This document shows, piece after piece, positions 33,701 through 48,700 of a stretch of DNA of 64,000 nucleotides. Location: NCBI RefSeq assembly GCF_964340395.1, contig NC_135558.1:10706001-10770000 (forward strand), written 5' to 3'. The notes beneath the pieces were generated by a model. It did no database searches, was not told the origin of the DNA, and saw only the letters and a program-made list of their open reading frames with translations. This stretch comes from Glandiceps talaboti (taxonomy: Eukaryota > Hemichordata > Enteropneusta > Spengelidae). Every line of letters begins with the position of its first letter. The stretch's first letter is position 1. The translations under genes and the position numbers were made by a program.

Positions 33701-36700
33701 ACATCAATTCTGTGAGTCAATAACAATATTTTGATGATTTCAAGATAGCCTAATTTAGCAGCCAGGTGAAGACAACTACACCCTTCATCCTCCTGTAAGA
33801 AAAATTCATATAAATAGTAAACTAATTGCATACCAGTAAATAACAAAATAACACAAAGCAACATATTATTTACAGCCTGGATATGGGTTTTGCTGATCAA
33901 GGTCGTATAGTGGAAAGGCAAATTGCCTTTGAAGGGCCTGTAAGCTGCTTTACTGAGTGTTTTTGTTAAGGGTTGTAAGAAGGTAAAATATACTTAATTT
34001 TTTCTAAAATTTACTGGGTTCCCACCAAAATTCGACACCATACCAGTTTTAAAGTGGCCATATGGATGAGAATTTAGAATTTATTTTGGATTTTTATTTG
34101 ATAAAACAGCTTCACCATGTTTTTCTACTTGAAAAAATAATGTGAAATAACATATACCAAGTCCGTGTTCACATCTCAATAAACGGCAAAACATTAAACA
34201 ATGTGTAAAATGGTTGTTATTGTACGTACAATAACAAACTTTTTACACATTTTGCATATTTTTGCAATGTATTGAGTTATGAACATAGACTTGGTATATG
34301 TTCTTTTGCATTATTTTTTCAAGTAGAAAAATATGGTGAAGCTGTTTTATCAAATAAAAATCCAAAATAAATACTAAATTCTCATCCATATGACCACTTT
34401 AACATATTCCCCCTTCCTGTTACCGGGGTTCCGCAACGTTAGCAAAAAGCACTGACCCAAGGTGTGCAAAGTAGATGTAAAGGCAAACCTTTAGGCTTTG
34501 TCATTAACTTTGTAAAATATAAAATACATTTGAAATAATAATTTGTACATTATTGGACATACTGAAAACTAATCAACCTTTGGTTAATCAAAATTGTGAT
34601 AAAAGCCAAGGTTGTACAAAAAATACACAGAAAGTCTTACCTGACATGCTACGTCAACCCCTGCTTTGATGAGATACTTGACACATTCAATTTGATTTGT
34701 CTCAACACTTTCCATCTGCATAGAATAGAGAGAAATGGAAAGTCTATGAAATGTAATATCAGTCATGATTTCATACAAGGTAAATATCTGACCTGTGAGT
34801 AATAACAGTCTACCCTGTAGTCTAGTCAACCAGTTTTCATAATTGTACACTGTAAGGGCAGCCAACAACAACACTGTTGTTTATAATTTAGATTAGCGCA
34901 TTTAATTACAATGAGTATATATTGGGGTCAAACAAAATAATGGCTGACAGACTGAGAACAGCCTGTACAAAAACTGAGAGAGTGTTGGAAGTGGAAGATC
35001 TGTCGCTATCACTCAGTTTCATTAAAGTACACTTCAATGGCAGTCAACAAATTGATCATGGTTGATTATGTATATAGAATACAAACAGAGATGAACAAAT
35101 CATTGTTTACAGCCTGAAACGCCACCTGTACAAATCCGACAGAGTGTAGAAAAGAAGAACCTGACCAAACCAATAAAGTGATTTAAAAATACAATGAAAG
35201 TACATTGAAAGTCAGCTATTGTATTCTAACTGAACCAACACCAGCTTGACATCAGCTGTAGTCAAAGGCAAATAGACTTTTAAACATCACATCTAGACTA
35301 GCAAATCAATAAGGTGGTAGTCTGTTACTCTTAGACCAAAGGAAACCAATCGTAAACTAGGTGAAACAGTTAACATGGCTAAATCGGACTACTACGTGTA
35401 GACATGGATGTATTAGTGATACAATGTGACATCCATGGTGTAGATAGTTAGTAAAGTCCTGCAATAGGTCACTCTACCAACACTGTTTACCTTGAGTTTC
35501 TCGCAATATTTCATTTTCTTCCTTACAGACATTTCCCCAGAATAACTTCAAATCTTAAACCTGGCACAATGTGATGTTGAAGTATGATGCATTCTTGACA
35601 AAGGTGACTACTTGCTAACACAGGGGGTACCCTCATACTGCAGACAACCATACATGCTGTACTCAAATTGAATTCAAAGACTTCTTCCTCCTCTAACAAT
35701 TATACACCCTAACAAGACCTTAATGTATTATCATGGTTTAATTGTATTCGCTGACTCTGTCTATTCATAGAAAATGCTATTGTCTCTCCTTGTCATTTGA
35801 AAGTGTTATTCTGTATCACAGCTTCTTATTTTGCATAAGAAAAGACAACCTTTACTCTTGTACAAAAGCTAAGAATTAGAAATTCTATCATTACAACTCT
35901 AGTACTATTAGCACATGGAAAGTAGCAAACATTTCCGACTTCACACATACTGTACCATTGATGTTTTACCTACTAGAAAATTTGAACAGAATGGGAATTA
36001 GATTATATATTGTAGTCAAGCTAGGGGGCCAGTTATGTTAATGAGAAGAATGTGCTAAGACTCCCTAGTACACATATTTTGTATTCCTGCACATGTGCTA
36101 TGGAATTGCTATGTTTTGCAACAGGAAGGGGATCCAACTTCCTGATTGCCATTATTTGCTCATTGTTAAATCAGGCAAACCTTTCAGTTTATAAATGCTT
36201 CAAACATATATTTGCAATGTCTTTAAAACATTCTTTATCTTAACAATAACTTCACTTAGCACACATTATCTTTTCATTGCATGAGTTTAGAAAACACTGA
36301 GTTCAGTTATTATAAAAAGGTCTCTTCAAAATCCAAATTCAATAAAAACTTGACACATTTGAGTTGATTTTATTTCAATCTTCTTTGTTTTTGTTTTCAA
36401 ATTAGGAAAACCTTCCCAACAAGTAAGTGTTTATCTAAATAGCAAAGGATTTTCCCTCACAAAATATCCAGTCCCCTACTAAATGAATGTAACATTTAGA
36501 TGATTAGAGGATGACAATAAGACATGGCATTAGCAGACATACATACCAGAGGTGTTCTCCCACTTTCATTGATAACATCAATATTGCCTCCAGCCTGGAT
36601 AAGAACCGATAGTATTTCTAGGAAACCATTGGATGCAGCAGTATGCAAGGCAGTAGCAGATGCATGATTTGGAAACTTGTAGTTTGGATCATATCCATCA

Positions 36701-39700
36701 GCTGACCAAAAAATTACATAAAATTATACATTAAATTTCAAAAAGATCTGAAGAGCCTTGATATAGACACCAGTAATAAGGATCATTATCCATCAGCTGA
36801 TCAAAAGTTAGGCAAAATTGTACATAAAAATTCAAAAAGATTTGACAGTGATCAAAAAATCAGAACTCCTTTTAGTTTTTAGTTGTAGTAAATACTGTAA
36901 ATGAAGTGCGCATACATTAAATCAGTATGCAGATTAACTCATTACATATGCAAGAAGATGGGAAATGAAGGAGGTGAGAGTATAACTGTACATTCATACT
37001 ACAGATATGAATATTCATCATAATGTAATCATATGAATGCTGGTGTTTGCATATACGATTATTCATATGCATACTGTGGAATGCATTTTCATGGCTTTTC
37101 AATAAGTGAATGTGCCCACTGTAGTAATGCACCTCTGACAATACTGATGAGGCGTTGACAACAAGAATTTTTCACTCTGTAAGTAGTAATTTTCATTAGT
37201 ATTCAAGGATTTACTTTCCACTCAATAGACAAATGGCTGCTTTACCTGGACCTAATTTTCACTGACTAAAAGAAGATATTCACAGCAACTATAAGTCAAA
37301 GGTTTTCACTAGGTTTTTGTTTCAGTGGGAAAAGACACCAGCAATAATAGAGAAAATGAAACTAGCATCTAAATACTCGATGCAAATCTGACAACTGAAT
37401 AGAATTGAAACAGCAAAAATACAGTTATAGTTTACTCACCAAGCAAAAGGAGAACTTTCTCCAAGTCACCATTACTTGACGACAAATATAAATTCTTGGG
37501 AGTAAACTTCAACTTCTTGGGCCTATGAACAGAATGTGCATATTACATATTATTAGGAACACTTTATATGCATTCTCACTGAATATAGTAACAAGGGCTA
37601 ACAAGTCTTCCAGTAACTTTTGAGTGCTCTCTTGATAAAATGAAAATCATACTCCAAACAACTTTTTTTTAAATGGTATTAAAACAGCCATCAGGTTCCT
37701 GGTCTCCAATTACAGATGTTGAGAGTCTGTGAATTCTCTTGTGAGAATGATGAACATTACATCAGTGAATATTTGTGAAGACACAGAAGCCCTCAAGTGG
37801 ACACATGTTTTCTGAGCACCATACTATCCTCATAATATAGAGCTATTTTTCTCAATGAAATCAATGCAAATGATGTACCTTTAGATCCACAAAAAGTGAA
37901 ACAGGATGAACTGATGATTAATCTCATGAAATATATTAGCAGAATACTGTAAACCTAGATATTTTCACTACTACAAAATGTTGTGATTTTACAGTCTTCA
38001 GCAAATTCTCAAGACCAATTTTCTCTAATTACCAGACTGGTACATTGTCTTCATGTACATGTATAAAATGGTATTTTAGACAATACTTAGTTTTTCCTTT
38101 TTGTTTTCCAGCGAATATTAGCAAAAATAAGTCTTTAGCGAAAATTTCCAGGTATACAGTACTTAGTTGCATACATTCAGTTTACAAATCAGTTGTAATC
38201 TTACTTGAAAACAACTGTAAATCAAAATATTTTACAAACACAAATTCGGTTTTAATTGATCAGTTGAATCTTACCTATCACTTTCTAAAAGTTTCAGGGC
38301 TTGTTCCAAGGTCTCTCTTGACGTTCCACTTGAGAGATGAGCTGAAACACAGACATCAATTTGGAAATGTTCATACATTGAAAGAAGAAACCATTGATAT
38401 AAATATGCCTTGAATTTTTCTCATTATCTTCTATTTTTTACCAATAATTACGATGGAAATATATCTATATATAAATACTAAAATTTGGAGGCCAAAACAC
38501 AAGACTAATTTCAACTAATGCAAGAATACAACTACATGATATGAGTTTTCACAATAAGAGTTCTCCCTATCAAAGTCAGTCCTCTAGAACTCCAGAGGTT
38601 GAGCACGCATACATGGACTTGAAGGAACCTGAAATATTTGCATAATTCTGACAGTAGGCAAGCCATTATACTAATGTTAGAAAACTGCATAACAGCTATA
38701 ATCCTAAAAATACACATGATTTTAAAGTAAACCTTTTCTAAGGAGATTTTCCCAGTATAACTAAACTTTGCAATAAAATGATAAAAATATAACATCGGGA
38801 GGTTAATAATAATACATTGGAATGTCTATGAAATATCCAAGCTCTCGATATGTCACAATCCCAATATTATAAACACCCCCACTCCCATTTTGTCCAGACC
38901 CCCATGATTAGTGTTGTCGTTGGCCAAGTGATTTAAACCATTCGCTTCTTATCTCTGCAGTGAAGGTTCACACACAGCCTGACTTTGACTGAATTTGCCA
39001 TGTTATTATCACAAAGGTTTGTTCCCCAAGCAATATGATATTTTCCTCCTGCATTAACAGTGAACACATATAAGGAGAGTGTTGTTCAATATCACACTAG
39101 AGAACACTACAGGTTTTCCCAAGCGCTATAGTTTCTTCCTGCAATTAACAATGAACACATAATGGGCAGGCAAGTTTCTTGTAGGTTTCCTAAATGAATA
39201 ACTAAATCTAACCTGAAGATATCACTTGGCCATTGGGTAGTACAGCACTTGCTGAAGGAAGAATGTCTTCAGTACTTTGATCTGCTACTATGTTAGGTGA
39301 CACAGACATCCTTGCTTTACTCCTGTAAAAGACTTGACGTAATGAGAAATTTTCCTTCATAGTTCAGTCCTTGTTTACAGATATACATGTAATGTGGCTC
39401 AATACTAATGAGACCAACTTGATGCAAATTACCAGTTTGCAGATTCACTGTGTGGTGTAGCAGTGATATTAATAGTAACATATGAACAGGATATACACTA
39501 ATCATGATCACTGCCATTCTACAAGTCTTTTCAAAGGGATGGTTACACACAAGACATCAGGCAACGAATGATGTGATGTAATAATGTTGGTTTTTACATA
39601 GCACTTTCCCACTCTATGCTCAAATTACTTTACAATTATTACCGCGGCACACACGACCCTATGTACTTCCACAACTAACTGGGGATTATACAATCCATTG

Positions 39701-42700
39701 AAGCCTTTAAAAGCGCTTACGATTAAAGCATTCACATTGCAACTTCTATCCTACCAGGTCCCCCAATTATACAACTGGGTCCAATGAGGCAAAATTGTGT
39801 TAAATCACGCCAAAGGACTTTAGCCATTCAGAAACAAACAGCAGCGATGCAGCTCAAACCTGCAACCTGCAGATTCCAAGCCTGACACTCTAACCATTTG
39901 ACCATTATGAGGCAACATAATGTGCCAATATGCCTGTATACTCATATTTATAATCTCCAAGCCTTGTGATGTAGTGGAAGAATCAAACATGCCATATCAT
40001 TTCTGACAAGTTCCTACTTGCTATTTGTGTTGCCTGATATATTGTTTAAGTAACCATCCCTGTAACTTGTTGCCAACTGTTTCTCACTTGGTTACATGTT
40101 GCTTGATGTGTCACACGTGTCCACTTTATAAGAACATTACTAGAATCGTGGTTACCACTATGCCACTGACTGCAACATACAGTACAATATCAACTCAATA
40201 CAGTAAATATACATATCATATATTTGGTTTGTCATTATTGATAGTATCATTCAACATTAACAGATTATGGAGAGAGTGTACATGTATGTAAGGCTGGGCC
40301 TAGAGTTTATATTTGGGTTATTTGGAATATCTTGAACTACATACAAGTATACACTTACAACCTGGTAAGTGAAAAACTATGTAATACATTGTTAAGCATC
40401 CGTATATTCACTTGACAATCATAAAGCAAACACATACAAACCTGCATTAGCATGCCAGCACACACATGCACACATGCACACATGCTTGTACACAGGTATT
40501 AAAGCTAGCATGCACAAACACCAAAATAATGAAAAAACAAAAGACATTTAGATATACATACATCACTTGTCACACAAATAACATTTGGACTCAACTTGAA
40601 CTCACTTTCACTGTCTCAACATTAATGTCAATAGCATAATAAGAAATGTAATTATTTGTTACAGTTCACATTACAGCAGTATTTGAACCTTAGCTACCCT
40701 TGCTCTAATTTTGCAGTGACTCATTACTTATAGCTACACACAAAAAAATAATCAGAAGAAAATTTAATTTTCCAATCCAACAGATCTTTATGTACACACA
40801 TAAGCTCTTACCATAGTTGTCCTTGTATAAGTTTTAATATTAGGGAAACAGAAGACTGCAAATATTATGTGTTTTTAGTTCATCATTTTTGCATTTACTT
40901 TTCTGTAGCAGTGCTTGCTTGCTTCAGTTCTTTTTTAATTTTTGGACGAGTACGACTTCTACAAGGACAAACATGGTAAAGACTGTATACACTGTAGTCT
41001 TGTCATAAAGAATTGGATGGGAACATCATTGGAATTTGTATTTACTTTATTAACTTTTTACTAAATCTAGCAGAAATAATTCTGATGCCGATATTGTATT
41101 ATACAATAATTCAGGATGCAAGTCATTGTTACTTTAACCTTTCTGTACAATACAACTTCTAGCTGAAAAAAATTTCATTAAAAATTAATCTTTTTTTCTA
41201 ACTTTTTTTATACAAATGAATTTCACTTTGGATCAGAATCATGAAAATAATCTTTCTTGAAAATGTGATATCAAATTTTTTGGAAAAAACTAATTCTTTT
41301 ACACAACTTTTTTGATGTCTGTAATTTTTGCAATATCAAATTTTGATTTTGGAGCAGATTGAATCATAGATTTAAGCAGTTTATACTTCATTGATGAAAC
41401 AGTGTCAAAATTTTGGATCAAAATTTGTTATTTCAACTAAATTTTCTGATACTTCTTGCATGAGACATGTAGAACAGTGCTATTTCACTGAGGGTGATAC
41501 AATCCCATTTATGCTAGAGAGTCCAACCCTATTCCCACCCCTAACTCCCTAGCTTGAATACAAATATGTATCCATTATATTGTGCATCCGGACCACCATT
41601 CTGCATTCCCCTTTAATACTCCCTAGCTTGATTACTAATCACTATCTATTGTACAGTTGAGTCAATGCACTGTGCAATATTCTTGCCCTCCCCAACGACA
41701 TGCATTGAAAGTGAAAGTTTAATATGAATGATTCTATTACAACAAGACTACAGTGTACTAAATTAACTGAAATACCTTTACCTAGGACTACACCCATATG
41801 ACCGTGGAGGAGTGGTATTAACAGGATCTGTAGGAAGAGTCTTTGGCGTGCTACTACTGCGATGCAATTTTGTTTTACGATTGCGAGGTGAAGAGGACTT
41901 AGTACTACGTTGTGAATTCAAGCGAGGTTTACTACTACGGTATTTGCTACTGCAGATAAAAAGTGGAAACATACAAACAGAATTTCTAAACCAATCTCTG
42001 AGTAACAAAGTTATAACACTATATTGGATGAACACCATACAAATTTAAGTATGAAAACCCGTCAGGAATACTGAACCACCAGAATAATGTGAAACACATG
42101 AAGACAAACCATACCCAAATCTCTGAAATCATTCACAGTTTACACAGATTGCTTCCACTATATTTTCCTGTTGGTAGAGAACTAGTGTGATATTTTCATA
42201 CAAGTTACACCATGACTGGCCTAAAAATAGTACAATAACTAATGTAATTCAGTCACAGTTTTCAATGTGCTTTTGGCTTACAGCTGACAAGTATTTCATT
42301 ATTTCATAAAATTCATTTTTGCTGTACATATAATTATTGTTAAGATAAAATGTGCTTCAGAGACAAATTTCTGTAAGAACCGAAGTTCTAAAAATCTTTC
42401 CAAACTTTGCTATATGAAAGCTTGTTCTTGGTCCTCTTGAAATAATAAAAGAATCTTGAGTGCAAATCTTATTTTCAAGGAAATCATCAATCTTTTATTT
42501 TCCCCATAGAGTTAACACAGTATTTGGTGGCCATATTGGATTTGGCAGCCATATTGGAATCTAAAATGGCTAAATTTGATATCATATTGTCCTCTCTTTC
42601 AAGACTTTGTATGATGACCCCCTAAGTTTTTATTGATTTTAACTGAGAATAGTTTGGAATTTTCTTGAAAAAAGTAACAGCAAAGTTTGATTTTTATTTC

Positions 42701-45700
42701 TGAAGGTGCATTCTACGTTAACTGAAATTTCCAGGACACATACTGTTTTCGTAAGTTTCCTTTCTCTTTGTATACTAGCATCCAATGATTTGCACATTTC
42801 CATTTCTGGTGGTTCAGACTCTCTTGTTTATTATTGAACTTCACTTAGTTGCCAAGTATTATTAGTATGTGAGGCATGCATTATTTCAAAAACCCATGCA
42901 AGCATTACGGTGTTAGTAATTTAATGTGTAAGGTGCAATGAAATCTTATTGTGATAAAGTCGATATTTTATAAGGCACAGAATGGGATGGTAGTAAAAGA
43001 AATCCGACAACAGTCTATAATCTGTGTACACAAGTTATCCTCAAGTTTCAGTAAATTCACTGAACAACCATGATAACCAATTATACCTGCGCAGGACAGT
43101 AAAATTTTTATAAAACTGTCAAAGAGTGTTACCAGTTCTGATAGTCGCACAGTTCAATTACAGTGTTCCCATAATCAAAATAGTCCGACAATTAAAGTCA
43201 AACGACACATGTCTAATAACCAAGCAACCCATAATAAATTATTCCATACAAATGTAAGTAACTTATGTTACTATTTCAGACAGCAAAACATTTTGGATAA
43301 TCTATATATGGATAATCAGATAATCTCAACTGTCCAGATAACCATAAAGTTCAGACAACCACATTTCAGATAATCTCTCTTATGATAACCAACTGTGTAT
43401 TGTATTGTAAAATTTGAAAAGCAAAGGCAACACTTAAAACCTAAATTTGAACAGTATGGATGCACCAGTCATCTGATTTGAAAATAGTGAAAGGAGAAAA
43501 TTAAAATACAAATATTTCTCTAAATTTTGTTTCTGTACATTTATATATAAAACCTAATGTAGACTCACTATATATCTAAATATGACCATGCTTATAGTGG
43601 ATATATCAAATGAAATGCATGCATTACATCACATAACTCAGTGAAATATATAATATGACAGATAATTTCGCAGTAAGAAATACAGACAAGATGCTGCACA
43701 TTCCAGTAGCAATATAAAATTTAAACCTCCACTAGCCGCAACTGGAGAATTATTTTTTCGATCAGACAACCAACAATATGTTTGCTGAAAATTGTTAAAA
43801 TGCCAATAATTGGACATTATACATGTCAATTACAGGTCTATGTAGTACATTGTGATTCATTGGGGTGCTGATTTTGGGTGTGGACTAAAAAATCAGTTTG
43901 GTTTATAGGTATATTGCACCATACTATGTGTATAGCTGCACAAGTATTCCACAGGGAATTCAATTCTGTTTAGTTAGTACAACAGTATATATGTCGTTAT
44001 ATTTAACAAAACAGTTTTAAAAACCCACAGGGGATTGAATTATGAAGCAGTACAATATGAGAAGTGAGTAAAGTAAGACATTATATCTAACAAAAACAGT
44101 TCAAAAACCATTCCAGTTGCAGCTAGTGCAACTTTAAAATCCAGTTTGCAAATAAAACTTACACTGACTTCTACTGAAAAGACATGCAAACAATATAACC
44201 AAGCTGTAATGATGAAGGAACATTTTACACTAGAATAAAATCAATTTTACTACTTGTGATCAATGCACAGTCTGTCCAGGCTTACTAAAATCCACAGGTG
44301 ACATGATTACCTAGTTAGTCTTGTACCATATCTTTCCTTCCACTTGTATACATACTGACTGTCAAATATCCTTTTACGAGTTCTGCTTAATATTTTAAAT
44401 GAATCTTCAGAAGTTGTGTCCAAATCTGTTGTATTACTTGCAGACAGTGTGTTCATTCGTGCTGTTAACTGTTCTGCTTTAACATTCTCTGAAGACCAAA
44501 GTGTTTTTCTCGCTAACCATGGTCTCTCTTCAACTTCTTGTTTTATGCGGACAGGGGTACCACTTTTCACTAGTTTCCTTCGATCACAAGCATTACTTTC
44601 CAAAGGTTTTCCTTGATCAATGGCATCACTTTCCAGTGGGTTTCCTTTATCAGAGGTACAATGTGTATCATCTTGCAGTGTCTTTTCTGGGTCAAAGGCA
44701 TCATTTTCCATTGGTTTTCCATGATCAAAGGCATTACTTTCCAATAGTTTTCCATAACCAAAGGCATCACTACTTTCCATTGGTTTTCTATGATCAAAGG
44801 CATCAGTTTCCACTTGTCTTCCATGATCACAGGGATAACTTTCCAACTGTTTTCCTTGATCAGCAATATCGTCTTCCAGTGGGTGTCCTGTATCAGAGAG
44901 ATCATCTTCCAATGGTATTCCTTTATCAGAGGTAGCATCTTCCCATACTAATTCTTGATCATAGGGATCAGATTCCAATGGTTTCCCTGTATCAAAGGCA
45001 TCAGATTGCAATGTTTTTCCCATATCATTGGCATCAGATTCCAATGGTTTTCCTGTATCAAAGGCATGGATTTCTGGGGGATTTTCTTGATCAGAGATAT
45101 CACCATCTTCTTGAGCAAAGCTATCTTCATCATTGTGTTGATCAGACGCAGTATCTGTCAGTGCCATTTCTTGATCCCTGCCTCCTCCCTGCAGCCTTTC
45201 TCTGCTGTAGAATCTTGATAATTCTGTCAATCTGTTTTCCATACATTCAATTCTTGACAGTGGATAAAACTGCTTTACAAAAGGACTTAACCTTTGCAGG
45301 TGCTTATCAAAGGTTGCATGCACTGACTTTGATGTAAGTCCTTCAATGTGTGCTGGGTAGAATGCCGAAAGACTCTGTTTTCTGCCAAAACAGTTAGTCA
45401 TCTCAGGATCTGAGTTCATCATCTGAGGATAGGAGTCAGTCATCTCAGAATCAGGGTCAGTCATCTTGGGATCAAAGTCGGCCATCTCAAGATCAGAGTC
45501 GGCCATCTCAAGATCAGAGTCGGTCATCTCACAATCAGAGTCAGTTATCTCAGAATCAGGGTCAGTTATCTCAAGATCAGAGCCAGCCATCTCAAGATCA
45601 GAGCCGGTCATCTCGGGACCAGAGTCTATGTTCATTGTTTCATTTTGTTCACTGCAGTAGTACTCTGTCGTAGCACCATCTAACTTAATCTCAAACATGT

Positions 45701-48700
45701 CTCTTGTCAAGACATTAAATTCTTCAACTCTTTCAGGAGTCTGTTCTACTTCTGCTTCTACTCTCAGAAAGTGGTCAGTCGTACCACCTTGTCTTACTAA
45801 AGTATGTCCGTATAAAGAAGTCTGTAAATGTGAAGTTACATAGCTAGTGGTGTCATCTTCAATTGTCTTCTGTCTTTCTCGCTGACTGGGTTCACTAAAA
45901 CTAGCATATAAAAGAATCGTCCAATAATTTGAAAACTTTGGCAAGTGAAAAACATTACAACAAAATTCTCAACTTCCTGAGGGGCATACATTAACAGAAA
46001 AAGACAAATGTAAACTAAAGTGTACAAAATAGATGTACCAATAAGAGTTGGTAACTTGTATTCAGTTTCCTGAACACTTCCTCTAAAAATAATCTCATTC
46101 CCCTCCTGAAATAATGGCTACATATGTTCTTTTACAAGAATTGTCTTAAAAAGTCATACAAGAATAACAGGAATGTATGCGTATGGATATTGTGATAGCA
46201 AACTTGACAAAGAATATGTAAAAAGGTGATCACTTTTATCAAAGAGTGCATATGACATGAAATATAGATGTGAACACTGTTGAGTTACATGTATGTTAGC
46301 GTATTTCCACTCAAAACACACACAGTTAGTACCCACATCTACAGTATTTTTGCAAAGAAGTGGCAACTTCCGTAAACATCAGTACATACCTCCGCCTGGG
46401 TAACTGCACTGTCTGTGGATCATATGCTAAACCCATTAGACTGTCATTGAGGATCAACCCCGGTGTTATGACTGGTGAGGACTGTGCTAGAGCTACATGG
46501 TCAGCTCCTGGTGATGTTGGTAGTGAAGGTGTGTTGGCAGTTGCTGGTACGATAGAGGTAGCGTACAAAGTAGCCTGACTAGGGACAACTCTGACATCCT
46601 TGGCTGTGCTGGCATCTTTACCACAGTGTGGGCAGTATAAGGTACCTTCAATTTCAGTAATGCAAGCTCTGTGGAAATGATGGTGGGTTTCTTCCCCCAT
46701 GCAGATTGTAAATGTACCCTAGATGACAGGATGAAAGCACATTTAGTTATCATTATTACAACTACAGTGGGCTGTATAGTAGTATGGGGTTTGGAATGTA
46801 AGGAGAAACTCTTTGAATGTAAAACATTCTTTTTACAAACATAAACTAAAGACCACAGTAAACAAATGTATAAAAGTGTTATACCTATTGTCACTTGATG
46901 CATTACACCAGACATAAAACTCTGAAACTTAAAGTGTACATGCAAAGGTACATACTTTTTTTCGTAATTATGTTTATTTTGCCATAAAAATAAAGGAAAT
47001 CGGGTTTGTAATAGTACAATATAATTCTAACACGAGAAATTGCGCGAAAAATGAGGCACTCTTGGCTCAGCCACAGAGCACCTTCAGGTAAGTACCTCTC
47101 ATTTGCATATGGATAGGACAGGATTTGGAACTTTATGACGTCACTTCGGGAACACAAACGCATTCGTCAGTGTATCTTTACATGCAAAGCCATTATGGTC
47201 GAACCAGAAGGTCAACTTCAAAACCCGTTTTCGCCAGAACCCGACATTGAATATTGATCAGATTCCTCAAGCGTAGAGCAATACACTCCAGCATTAACAT
47301 CTGATGGTGTGATTTAGCCAAATTCATTCGAACCGACCGCTAGCAGTAACGATAGTTCCTCTGGTAGTGAATGAGTATGTCCTAGTGAAGCCGTGTTGTT
47401 TACATAAAGTGGATGCTGTTATCAGCGTCCTTTGTTGACATAACTATTCAATGGGTGGAAAACAGCTCCTACAGACAATGTAATCGAAACGAAAATTATG
47501 TAATATTTCCATACCCATCAAACATACAGAGAATGAGAATGGCTTCAAGAGTTCCCCATAATATTCTCTCAAGTTGTTCAAATGTAGCGTGTTGTAACAG
47601 TACATTCAATCTATGACCATTCAAAATCTTCGCGAAAGTATACCCACAAATTCGTTAGAGCAGAACGTTTTGTTGGATAACCGTCCCTCTTGAAAGCTAT
47701 GTGTACACGTACTTTATTTCATTTTTACAGCGTTCATTACCATCCACACAGTGACATGAAGTGGTTTCATCTTCTTTCAAAGCACGGCCCATGTTCACTG
47801 AAGCCGGCCGTACTGTGGTATATTGTGTATTGTCTCCGACCATTTTTGTTTGAGTTTTTTATGGATAGATATGTCTTACGTTGTGGAAGTTATTTGACCT
47901 GGGAGCGTGAAGCTTAGTGCTGACTGTGCTTTGCTGTGTCCATCCACTTTTGACATGTGATTGGCATGACACGGTAATTGTTCATGTAGACAAAACAATG
48001 GAAACAAAAATAGCAACATTATAATGAGCGTTGCGTCTTTTTACTTTGATATGATTCCGACGATGTATGTGATGTATCACAATGAAAACGATCGACTCCC
48101 AGCAACATGGAAATCAAAACATACAATCGGACTACGCATTGTTTAAAAACAAATGCTATCGTAATGAAAATATTTTATGAAGCTACTAGTAACTTGCTTT
48201 CTTGAAAACATCATTTCAAATTATTTTATTTGTCTTCCTTTTTTCGCTTTGATCATGGCTACACCGGTGGCGTGGAGAACCCCGGCCCCGGTAACATTTA
48301 CCGACTTTCACTGTATGGCGTCACTGTCCAGTTTTTACGTGATTTCAACTGCCTTCACCCATTATTACCTACTCAGTTATATCACTCGGAAATATGTGTA
48401 GGGTGATGTTTCACTGCGGGTGCTGCCGACAAAACACCAAGGAACCATTGTTGTCGGAAGACTAAACTGGTACACCACAATATGTACAGTTACAGATAAT
48501 ACTATAATGCAATCGTAATTAGTAATTCATAAGTAAACATTACACAAAGGCTTAGAAGGCTTTTGTAACACGTGGGACCTCGACACCTTTCGTGAGCTAG
48601 TTGCGGTGCCAAAGTTAGTCGAAGCACAGGGGATTAAGGGGGCAAGTATTTTTGCGACTTTCTTGCCAATGCGCGCAATATTTAGAGGTATGAATGCAAT

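Noticed and set aside
44501-44935. Open frames on plus and other minus frames through exon 8
   Set aside because: They follow the 33-bp coding repeat; a repeat length divisible by 3 keeps all frames open. The exon phase and splice sites support only the acidic minus frame.
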